A stretch of DNA of 30,329 bases from positions 1 to 30,329 of the forward strand of contig PYSS01000222.1 in NCBI GenBank assembly GCA_003049465.1. The letters run 5' to 3'. Positions 22,805 through 30,329 of this stretch are shown in pieces. The position numbers and the translations under genes were made by a program. Under the pieces are notes generated by a model. That model made no database searches and was not told the origin of the DNA. It was given only the letters and a program-made list of their open reading frames with translations. Origin of the DNA: Magnaporthiopsis rhizophila (lineage: Eukaryota; Ascomycota; Sordariomycetes; Magnaporthales; Magnaporthaceae). How positions within the stretch are numbered: position 1 is the stretch's first letter; each line of letters starts with the position of its first letter.

Positions 22805-23975
22805 GGTATTGTACGAATTGACTAATCAAACGAAAGGCCTCAGCTTCGGGGAGCCCGCCATAAAAGCGCGCCAATTGGCAAGGAGAACGACGCCGCACAA
22901 TGATGGATGCAGAGCCAACTCGCCTCGGCACTCGCAGATTCGGGACGCGGGAACCGGCCGGCGTCTCGTAATGGACGAATCGGACGCGAACAGGGACCGT
23001 GAGGTGGATGAGGTTGAGCGGCCGCCAGTACGTAAGGGTACTTTGGAGACGAAACGATGGTGACAATGGAAAACTGTCGACCGCGTACACCACGCGTCCG
23101 GAGATTAGCCCGGCGCGTGTTGAAAGCTGCAGTGAATATGCAGCCATAATTTGGGCACCATTCATGCGCTATGCCAACGTTTCACTCCCAACTTTGCAAA
23201 TTCACCCGCTGATACCAGGAAATGCGGCGATTACTGCAGCAGGTCGGCTGTACCACAGTAGTAGGCACCCCGTACAGGACAGCCAAAAGGTCGGCGTCGA
23301 AAAAGCCAACGACGGCGATTGCCCGGTGGCATGGACAGCACCACGTTCTTAACCTCATCGTACCAGCGCACAGCACAATGACCAGTCGGTTAAGCCGTTG
23401 GTTAAAACTGGGGGAGCATAATGTGGAGTATTGTTGGGCGGGAGTGTGATACGTAACAGAACCTTCCGGGAAGCCGTGATCCCCTTTGCGTGTCCTAAAG
23501 CCGCTATACAACTAAGCATTTAAAAGGCAAACCATAGCACATGAATTATGTCGGTCCTTCCAGCTGGCGGTGTTCTGTATGTCGGTTGAGCCACAAATGG
23601 AGCTCTGCTTCAACGCCAACTGTAATACTTTCGACGGCCGACTGCGTGCCGGCTCCGGCTGTGGAGGTATGTATGCCCGATTCCGGCTATAGAAATGTGT
23701 GTGCCCGATGCTGACCCAGCCGGGAATCCGAGCCGCCGCCTAGCGGTAGGCCCGGGACATGTCCCCACAAGGTCAAATAGGTCCAATCCGACCACGTCGG
23801 ATGGAGTACGGATCCCGATGGCGGGGTCGCTGGTCTTACAAAGACTGAGCATAACCTGGGCATTAAAGCTGCGGTATTTAGGCTATTTGATACGTTTACC
23901 ACCTACGCGTGCATTTCCGCCGCAAGTCGCTGGCCCTTTTCAGCTTTGCGTACTAGGTGTCACGGCGCCCAGGGG

Positions 23976-23985
23976 TTCACGTGAC
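23976..23985. promoter_or_regulatory. CACGTG box upstream of the 24121 gene
   Basis: ttcacgtgac contains the palindrome CACGTG (23978-23983), about 138 bases before the ATG at 24121. It matches the bHLH E-box type also seen before the JmjC gene. The assignment is by consensus only. Confidence 0.3.
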
Positions 23986-24120
23986 CAGGCCACAGATTCC
24001 TCGCAGGCCGGCCTTTGGCCTGCCACTTTTGTGAATACATCCCACTTTGCCATTTCTGCAATAGCGATACTACGTCCCAACAAATTCGAAAAGTGGACGT
24101 TACGTTTATTTTCAGTCACC

Positions 24121-25008
24121 ATGGCGTCCCGCGCCTTTATCCTCACTGGCTCTCCTTACACCAAGGCACAAATCGCGCTGGCGAGCTTCGTGCCCAACAT
24201 CAAGCAGCCACACCAGGATGCCGAGCGGCCATATCAGGTAGAAGCCTCCGATTACGAAGTCCAGCCCGACAACGCCTTTGACTTCATCATCCGCCACAGT
24301 TCCGAATCGCATCTGAAAGTGTTGGTAACCAGGCTCCTGTCGCTCGGCGTCGGTCGCGACAAGGAAAATAAGTTCCAGGTGATGGCCGACAAGGGTTACA
24401 TTTATTCTCTCAATAACCCTAATAAGCTCTTTAAAAAGATCGTTTTCGGCGACGAAGCGGGTGAGGACACGCAGCGGTGGCTGGAAGACTGCAAGCAAAG
24501 CAGACTGGTGCCACGCTTCGTGGTGGGCTACCGTACCTTTATCGACGGCCGGCTCGCCGTCGGCCGCGAAAGGGGCGTCGGGATCGAGGCCGAGGCCACG
24601 GTGCCCGTCGGCGCGGCGCTAGGCGACGTCACGGGACTGACCGACATCGGCGCCAGCGTCGGCTACACGGCCATGAGCCAGGCCAGCGCGGTCGCGACTT
24701 ACCCGGGCGAGCGCATCTACGCTATCTGTTACCGCAAGGTCGAGCTAGCGTACCGCAAGGACCGCATCGTGGCGTCGCTCGCCAAGGACGACAACGTCTG
24801 GGAGGCCTTCGCGGCGCCCCCGAGGGGGGACAAGACAGAAGCTAACGACTTGTATGTCGAGGCGGACCTGCAGGAGAAGGACGATGACGGCGGTAGTGAA
24901 GGCGAGGGTGGCTCCGAGGCTTTTTCGGTGCGGGCGGGCGGCGAGTGTGAAGTTTTCACCGTGCTTTTGGGTAATGCGCAGGGGGACCAGGGCGGAGACG
25001 AGCCCTGA
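24121..25008 (+). CDS. Candidate gasdermin-like (pore-forming) protein, family member 1
   Basis: Intronless, 295 aa. The ATG at 24121 has an ideal context (caccATGGcg) and I choose it over the longer upstream frame. Visible layout: a short N-terminal segment, AQIALASFVPN and PHQDAERPYQ (residues 17-39), strands, a helix EDTQRWLEDCKQSR (near 116), a strand pair RFVVGYRTFIDG (132-143), a Gly/Ala-rich EAEATVPVGAALGD hairpin, strand GERIYAICYRKVEL (196-209), and an acidic Gly-rich tail of about 70 residues. The order of helix, YVV-type strand, small-residue hairpin and final AYR-type strand resembles a gasdermin N-domain, and fungal gasdermins have similar length with a short removable tail. This is inference, not a profile hit. 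It is homologous to the protein at 27013-27906 by the same blocks. If right, cleavage by the CHAT or caspase neighbour would release a membrane-permeabilising fragment. Confidence 0.8.
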   Translation: MASRAFILTGSPYTKAQIALASFVPNIKQPHQDAERPYQVEASDYEVQPDNAFDFIIRHSSESHLKVLVTRLLSLGVGRDKENKFQVMADKGYIYSLNNPNKLFKKIVFGDEAGEDTQRWLEDCKQSRLVPRFVVGYRTFIDGRLAVGRERGVGIEAEATVPVGAALGDVTGLTDIGASVGYTAMSQASAVATYPGERIYAICYRKVELAYRKDRIVASLAKDDNVWEAFAAPPRGDKTEANDLYVEADLQEKDDDGGSEGEGGSEAFSVRAGGECEVFTVLLGNAQGDQGGDEP

Positions 25009-25206
25009 CTGGCTATGGTCGGCTCATGTCATTGCATCCTCGCTGGTCCTACATACGGTTTGGGGTGTGGGGGGGGGCCAAAGTTCGTCAAAAATTTAAT
25101 TTCCCCGCAATATTCGTTATTAATCCCTGCTCGAAAATAAGTAATTGGTCCGGACCCGTTTGGTGGTCGCCAGGCGCCCAGCCACGCCAGAAAGGCGCCC
25201 TAACTT

Positions 25207-25247
25207 GCTGAGTCATTTGTCCCGACCATCGGGATTTATTAGTCAGC
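25207..25247. repeat. 41-nt inverted repeat (hairpin), copy B
   Basis: Counterpart of 12103-12143, with gctgagtcatttgtcccga on the left arm and a right arm that has acquired C-to-T type changes (gggattta against gggactt). Confidence 0.55.
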
Positions 25248-25995
25248 GACTGTGTAGATGCACATACCCCGCTTCCAAGGGAGTACATATGTGCGATCTG
25301 TGTCAAGACAGACAGATAAAACAAATCACGACCACTTTTCAGGGGATTTAAATGATCTGGAACGGACCAAACGGATTAAAAACCAGTGCACGGGAGGACC
25401 TCAGTTATATAAGGCGCTTCGCGGGAAATATCTGCCGAAACTGACTCCTTGTGCCGCCTGTATCCCCATCCCAAGGCCTAACTGGTTGACTGCCCTTCAA
25501 CCTAAAGTGAAAGCATACGCGCTCGCCGTTTATCGTGACTGGCATACTTGGGTCCTGTCGGGGCGGGTCGTCGGGCCTTCCCGCGGGGCATGCAGCGCCT
25601 CGGCGTCCCGGGCTTTCGCCTTGTAGCTTGTTGGGTTTACGGATTTTACGGGTCGCCAGTCGTGCGATCAGGAATTAGGTTGGCTCTGGCTCGTGCTACG
25701 TACTGCTAGCGACTCATGCCCGCCGGACAGATCCACGACTTCTCGATCGCCTGATCCAGGACTGCGGGCCGTCTGCTGCGGAGGTAGATGAGGAACAGCT
25801 TGGGCGCGAGCGTGTACTGTACAAGAACAAGGGATCACTGGCGGAGAGGCCGATCTCTACTACGACATTGGTATCGTTTCTGATCTGGACACATGAGCCG
25901 CCGTGAACAGGGCCCGGACCACCCCGTCGTCCCCACTCCGGGCCGCCAGCACCCCGACCGTGCCCCGAGCCGGCGGACCCCTGCAATTCCGCCTA

Positions 25996-26259
25996 TCAAC
26001 AATACTCCGTGATTTCTGTGTAATTTATTTCTGGTGTACTCCAAGTATATTTCTCATCACCGAAAGTCCTGTTCACATCTCTGTCCTCATTCTGGTTTGA
26101 TAGCTCGTGACCGGTAACATGGCGGGCTCGATCCTCCCGAACGCCAGCGCCTTGTAAGCCTCCGATGAGGTGAACCAAAGTAGCCGCCTCCTCTCCGGTC
26201 AATCCAGCGCGCGCCCAAGGTTCGCCCTGGGCAGGAACGCACTTGGCTAGGTGGGCGGC
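25996..26259 (-). other. Small minus-strand ORF conserved with copy A, unrecognised
   Basis: Matches the frame at 12846-13106: CVPAQGEP, LTGEEAATL, GGLQGAGVRE, ending EINYTEITEYC. It is preceded by a stop at the same codon (tag here, taa in A). No ATG near the start and no domain known. Confidence 0.25.
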
Positions 26260-26826
26260 CTAGGGGCGCGGTGTAGCGACCTCGAGAGCCAAGTCTTCAC
26301 ACAATTTCACCTATAGTAGGTGGGCAGCCAGCTAGCGGGCTCTTCACAAACCTTGGCCTCCGCGCATGTTTGTTCTAGTGCCTTGTGCGCTGTGTAGGCC
26401 TGCGGGGTACCCCTAAGTGCTTTGGTTAGTTGGTGGCTTTAGCGGACCCATAGGGGCGTCGCTAGTCACCTACCCTGCAAGCCACTCTTTGGGCGAGTTG
26501 GAAGCGAAAAACAACCAAGTTAAATTAGTCGGCCCAACGCGGAGATGGCTTTGGTGGCCGTGGGTCGGTTTTTTGATTTTTGCATATAAAATATTTTTTC
26601 GGGAATGGCCCTGCGGCACCGGAACCCTCGCCAGCGCAAATCCCGCGGTACCGATGTCGGTATGTATATGAGGAGGCTTGTTGTTGGCAGCCCCTTACGT
26701 CCCGATCCTTTAATAAAGCCTGTAACCTTTTGGGGCCCGCACAGCGCTGTCTGCAGCGCCTGTCAGGGCTCAATCCAACTAAACGTGACCCTGTTGGAAC
26801 TGTAACTAGCGCAAGCGATCCCTATC

Positions 26827-26957
26827 TGTTACGACCACCGCTATGCAGGGAGCAGGGGTTAGGAGGGCTGGGCCAAACCCCAGCAGGGAGCCTCCTCCCA
26901 GCGCCTCCAGCCGCTAGGCTCCCGCCCCGCTTCCAGCCCTTGTGTCTGGTCGTAGCA
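26827..26957. mobile_element. MITE- or solo-LTR-like element, about 131 bp
   Basis: Begins TGTTACGACCA and ends TGGTCGTAGCA: inverted 11-bp ends with one mismatch and TG...CA borders as in LTRs. The interior is G/C-rich with foldback potential (ggctgggcc and cctcccagc blocks). It lies just 3' of the small gene and is absent at the matching place in copy A. No clear target-site duplication is seen (ctatc and gacgg flanks), so the class is uncertain. Confidence 0.4.
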
Positions 26958-27012
26958 GACGGCGCCTGCTAGAGAAGGTGGAAAGGGTGAAAATAAATTG
27001 CCCCGCATGTTA

Positions 27013-27906
27013 TTATACAGCCAATTCCTCCGTCCCTTCATCCACCCGATACAGTATCTGCTCTCCATCCAAGTCGACACGTTCATACGTGCCCATCAAG
27101 TCTAGCAGGGTAACGGCTCCAGCAACCTCCGCATCAACCACCTCATCGGTATCCTCTCCGGCCCGGGTGGAGACATATGATTTCCAGCGATTGCCCTTCT
27201 CAAGGTAGGCTTTATCGACTTTCTGTGTCGAAAACCGCGAGAAACGGATTTTGCGGTACTGCACTGCGAAAACCTGCTCGCCCGCGGCCGTGTAGCCAAC
27301 CTCCTCGGCGGAATCGCTCGTCAAAGATAAGCTACCGCCGATATCGAGTTCTGACCCTAGCGCCGGCACACCCCCTGCAGCGCCGATTACACCTGCGGGT
27401 ACGGCAACAGACGCGTCGAGCTTGGTTTTGTGGCAGCGCGCTAGACCAACGCGGGCGTCGGTCAGCGCCTTGAAACCGCACACGAGGTAGACCTTGCTGT
27501 ATGGGCGCTGGGATTCTTTCTCCAACCAGGTGCGCACAGAGGTCTCCCGACACGCAGCGCTGAAGTAAGCGCTAGCGTTGCGCAGCTGGTGAATGACGCA
27601 GAGCGGGGCGGTGACGGTTTCTGAGTGTGCGGGGGCCGAGTTCGCGGCGGCGAGCAGTTTGAGCAGGCTCAGCCCCAGTCGTGTGCCCCGTGTGCGCTCG
27701 AGCACAGTGTGGAAATTCTCGAATCGTTGGGTAGCAACGTCGGGTTTGAAGGGGGGATATATGGCTTCCAGTGGTTCGTCGCCGGGGCTTTGGGCAAAGG
27801 GCTGGCAGAAATCTTGGTCGGGGTACTTGGGGTCCAGAACGAGGCGGCCTAGCTCGATGGACTCCCGGGGGATGGGACGGTTAAGCAGGAGGTTTGCGAT
27901 TGACAT
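27013..27906 (-). CDS. Candidate gasdermin-like (pore-forming) protein, family member 2 (copy B)
   Basis: Intronless, 297 aa, start ATG at 27906 and stop TAA at 27013-27015. Layout by residue: MSIANLLLNR and ESIELGRLVLDPKYPDQDF (1-33), a helix around LGLSLLKLLAA (78-88), ETSVRTWLEKES (121-132), strand VYLVCGFKALTD (139-150), Ala/Gly-rich hairpin VAVPAGVIGAAGG (167-179), strand GEQVFAVQYRKIRF (209-222), then a 75-residue tail with acidic stretches. It aligns block by block with the 24121 protein, and its truncated copy lies at 13742-14132. It is divergent from the TPR-CHAT gene at 29129, mirroring copy A. Family assignment as gasdermin-like is inferred from motif order, size and protease pairing; another beta-rich toxin or signalling family is possible. 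The gene start lies inside a suspect 54-bp assembly duplication. Confidence 0.8.
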   Translation of the reverse strand: MSIANLLLNRPIPRESIELGRLVLDPKYPDQDFCQPFAQSPGDEPLEAIYPPFKPDVATQRFENFHTVLERTRGTRLGLSLLKLLAAANSAPAHSETVTAPLCVIHQLRNASAYFSAACRETSVRTWLEKESQRPYSKVYLVCGFKALTDARVGLARCHKTKLDASVAVPAGVIGAAGGVPALGSELDIGGSLSLTSDSAEEVGYTAAGEQVFAVQYRKIRFSRFSTQKVDKAYLEKGNRWKSYVSTRAGEDTDEVVDAEVAGAVTLLDLMGTYERVDLDGEQILYRVDEGTEELAV

Positions 27907-27969
27907 GATGCAGCNACTCCCGGGGGATGGGACGGTTAAGCAGGAGGTTTGCGATTGACATGATGCAGC
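27861..27969. repeat. Perfect 54-bp direct duplication around a single N (probable assembly join)
   Basis: 27861-27914 and 27916-27969 are identical and separated by one N at 27915. Copies this perfect flanking an unknown base usually mean two contig ends that overlap but were not merged. The stretch carries the first 16 codons of the small gene, so the real genome probably has it once. Confidence 0.85.
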
Positions 27970-29128
27970 GGTTGCCAAGATGCAGAATGGAAAAGCAGAA
28001 AAATCATACAGGGGCAAATTGGCTCGGAAAGAACATGGAATTGCTTCTTTATGGAGGCCTGATATTGGTGGCAATGCCACGTGTCGCTGCAAGATATTTG
28101 TTACAGTTTCCGCCCGAAGCCGCCTAAAATGATCAGCCTGCGTCTAGAAATTTCTCCTTGCCGCCGAGCGCGGATGGAAAATCGGAGGCATTTAGGCTCC
28201 TATGTTCTACACCGGGTACAAACCCCGGCGTCGGTGGTGGGCTCTGGTCCTGTGTAGCGGATAACACCGACGTTCGGGTCGGGAGGATTAGCGCCCTCGC
28301 TAATATACGGTGGCACCATCAGAGCAGCGACCCTCCTGCGCCGCGCTCGGAAATGTTACGGGGTCAACGGCGCTTGGTATTACGGCAGGAGGCAGAGTGG
28401 CTTTGCGGTACTTTCACCTTCGCGCGTCGCGAGCGAAATTTTCTTGGAATAACAACCCCTGCCCCGTCCTGCGTGAAGTGCCCAAGGCGGTTGGGCAGCG
28501 TTCGGGCAGCTTTCCGTGAGAAATTTTAGGAGCAAGCCGAAACGCGGCTCCGGTCGTGCTGGCTAATAGCCCCGAATCCCGCAGCAACTGGACCCCAACA
28601 GCCATCGAATCATTCCACGCCTCAGTTATTTTGCAACCACTACTACACCAGCAGTGACGTGGCATTCCAAACTGTTGGAGGCAGAGTTTGAGCAAGGCGA
28701 GGCCGATTGAGTGGACAGCACAGCCCAGCCGACAATGCCCAATCTACAGCGCTATAGGAACTTAGGGCTAAAGGAACATCGCTTATTCACCAATGGTATA
28801 TGTCATTGGCATGCTGCCTTCTGAGAAATGCCTCGGGCGTCTGCACGCCATAAGCCCAGCCGTCCGGGATGTCAGAACCAATGAGCTTCCAGTGGCCGCG
28901 GAAATACAACCACAATCCCCTGGTGACCACATTCCCTGGTGCGCATCGCAAGGCAACTCAGTATAAGACCGGCTAAGCTGTGCCAATATATTCTCCCATG
29001 TTATTCTCCCAAGTTCGACGCATCTATCTGCCTCACCAACGCTTCCGGAAGCCGTCTTTGCCATCTCACTGCCACGAACGATTGAACTCGAACACCTTGA
29101 CCCTGCACCTCGCCTCCTGTCTCAGACC
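27970..29128. promoter_or_regulatory. Divergent promoter region between small gene B and TPR-CHAT gene B
   Basis: About 1.2 kb separating the two start codons, so both genes of the pair are likely driven from here. It matches 14133-15266 in copy A. The most similar part is the last 150 bases (ccaatata, ttattctccca, catctatctgcctcaccaac). No shared operator motif could be identified by eye. Confidence 0.45.
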
Positions 29129-30329
29129 ATGACTTCGGAGCGTTCAGCCACATTGGCATCCGGCTACCGCATGGCCGGCATGGAGCTGTTCCACATCGAG
29201 GCGGCGATGACCTTTCTCCTCAACGATATGAGCGACGAAGACCTTCATGCTTTCGCCGAGACGCAAGAAGATTCCGCAAGTGATGAACAGATCGAATTGT
29301 ACATCTACGCCTGCTTCCTTGTTTTCAAAAGGTCAGCCTCGGCGGAACACCTCGAATATGCTGTCCAAAGAATAGAGGGATGGGTTGCAGTTACGCCTAC
29401 AGACCACCCGGACCGCACCCGGCGATCTCGCATTTTCGACATGATGTCGGCCTGGGTACACCAGGTTACGTCCATATCGGAAGACATTGTACCTACGCTT
29501 CCGGGAGTTAAGTGAGTCACAATTTCCCAGGCCCTTCTAGGTGGGATGGCTGCGGTGTTTCTGGCCGAAGCACGCTTAACATTACCAGACGGTAACGGGC
29601 CAGCTGGAAATGGCAAGCCGCTAACGCGTTGATTTTTATTAGCCAAAGGATTAGCCAGGAGTCAAGGTTTGACGGAATCGGCATTCAAACACGTCATTTG
29701 ACGAACCAGGCAGCAAAACTAGCGGAGAATTACCAGCAAACAGGCCGTTTCGAAAACTTAGAAGAGGCTATCAGGATTATGGAACAGGTATTAAACATCG
29801 GGGGAAGATCTATCCAGCCTGGCATGATGAACAACCTTGGAAACTTGCTTGGCACGCGATTCGAACGGACCGGATCGATAGACGACCTTAATCGCGCCGT
29901 CGAGGTTGCCGGCATGGCAGTGGATGTCACACCTCAAGACCACCCCAACCGAGCTGGCCGCTTGAACAACCTTGGAAATTGGCTTGGCACGCGATTCGAA
30001 TGGACCGGATCGATGGACGACCTCAATCGCGCCGTCGAGGTTGCCGGCATGGCAGTGGATATCACACCTCAAGACCACCCCAACCGAGCTGCCTGCTTAA
30101 CCAACCTTGGAAACCAGCTTGGCAGGCGATTCAAACGGACCGGATCGATGGACGACCTTAATCGCGCCGTTGAGGTTGCCGGCATGGCAGTGGATGCCGC
30201 ACCTCAAAACCACCCCGACCAAGCTGCCTGCTTAACCAACCTTGGAAACTTGCTTGGCAGGCGATTCGAACGGACCGGATCGATGGACGACCTTAATCGC
30301 GCCGTCGAGGTTACCGGTATGGCAGTGGA
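29129..30329 (+). CDS. TPR-CHAT protein, copy B, 3' truncated by window end
   Basis: Exon 1 29129-29511, intron 29512-29642 (gtgagt, branch ctaac, acceptor attag, same phase and place as copy A), exon 2 from 29643 open to the window end. The first 127 residues match copy A with a 4-residue insertion near the start (ATLASG region). From 29827 the same 45-residue RFERTGS repeats begin. The CHAT domain expected beyond the window is not seen, so protease activity of this copy is inference. It pairs divergently with the intact small gene at 27013-27906, making this the complete version of the two-gene unit. Confidence 0.88.
29827..30329 (+). repeat. 135-bp coding tandem repeats (TPR array, copy B, partial)
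   Basis: Units start at 29827, 29962, 30097 and 30232. DNA identity between units is very high, apparently higher than in copy A, with changes clustered at few codons (LGTRFEW, LGRRFKR, LGRRFER). The array continues past the window. Confidence 0.95.

Larger units (their letters stand above)
21766..24120. other. Divergent intergenic region between caspase-like gene and 24121 gene
   Basis: About 2.36 kb without a credible gene. It contains a long poly(A) with an N (22758-22804). The frame upstream of 24121 stays open for about 140 codons but is Arg/Pro-rich and lacks a good start. No duplicate of this region is visible in the window. Confidence 0.55.
25141..30329. repeat. Segmental duplication, copy B (runs off the window)
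   Basis: Direct-orientation counterpart of the segment starting at 12038, beginning at gtaattggtcc. It contains the hairpin, the small conserved minus ORF, a roughly 131-bp insertion-like element absent from A, the intact small gene and the second TPR-CHAT gene. From 25141 to 27012 I see no convincing gene. Confidence 0.9.

Noticed and set aside
22524..23063. 179-codon plus-strand frame
   Set aside because: It crosses the poly(A)/N tract, giving poly-Lys with an unknown residue; composition either side is not protein-like.
23695..24120. Upstream in-frame extension of the 24121 gene by about 142 codons
   Set aside because: Arg/Pro-rich low-quality sequence that does not begin with ATG; the paralogue at 27906 starts at the equivalent of 24121, and the ATG there has an ideal context.
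28158..28529. Plus-strand frame upstream of TPR-CHAT B, with a similar one at 14190-14549
   Set aside because: Frames differ between copies because of non-triplet indels; the region is better read as promoter.
1..30329. tRNA genes
   Set aside because: Some ggttcgaa-like strings exist (for example near 14124) but none lies in a cloverleaf with matching acceptor and anticodon stems.

Overview
This window reads as nuclear DNA of a filamentous ascomycete, most likely a Sordariomycete (the class is inference). The genes carry short GT-AG introns of 58-177 bp with CTAAC/CTGAC branch sites. Start contexts are eukaryotic, intergenic spaces are long, and the families present (HET domain, LaeA-like methyltransferase, TPR-CHAT, Peptidase C14, JmjC) form a typical fungal set. 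There are no operons. No tRNA, rRNA or CRISPR array was recognised.

Left part (1-12 kb), single-copy genes: a short ORF remnant and a 17-bp tandem repeat at the left edge; a HET-domain gene (1261-3599, one intron) whose 5' end looks damaged; about 2.8 kb with only weak ORF remnants; a six-exon LaeA-like SAM methyltransferase (6388-7993); and a two-exon coiled-coil plus JmjC gene (9077-11888).

Right part (12-30 kb), an apparent cell-death or immunity locus built by duplication: a segment starting near 12038 recurs in the same orientation from 25141 to the window end, about 13.1-13.9 kb downstream. Each copy carries a divergent gene pair. One gene is a roughly 297-aa beta-rich protein on the minus strand that I consider a candidate gasdermin-like pore-former. 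The other is a large TPR-CHAT protease-like protein on the plus strand. In copy A the small gene is a pseudogene (13742-14132, both ends deleted, frameshifted) while its TPR-CHAT partner (15267-18753) is intact. In copy B the small gene is intact (27013-27906) and the TPR-CHAT gene (from 29129) runs off the window. Between them lie a caspase-like Peptidase C14 gene (19522-21765, minus) and a third member of the small family (24121-25008, plus), again divergently arranged.

Working model: fungal gasdermin-like proteins are known to be activated by proteases encoded next door, including CHAT and subtilisin-like ones, and bacterial gasdermins sit beside caspase-like and CHAT proteases. The repeated pairing here of a small beta-rich protein with an intact CHAT or caspase-type protease fits that logic. 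The TPR array (about 7.5 units of 135 bp, very similar at DNA level) would be a fast-evolving sensor. The gasdermin assignment rests on motif order and context only and needs structure or profile searches.
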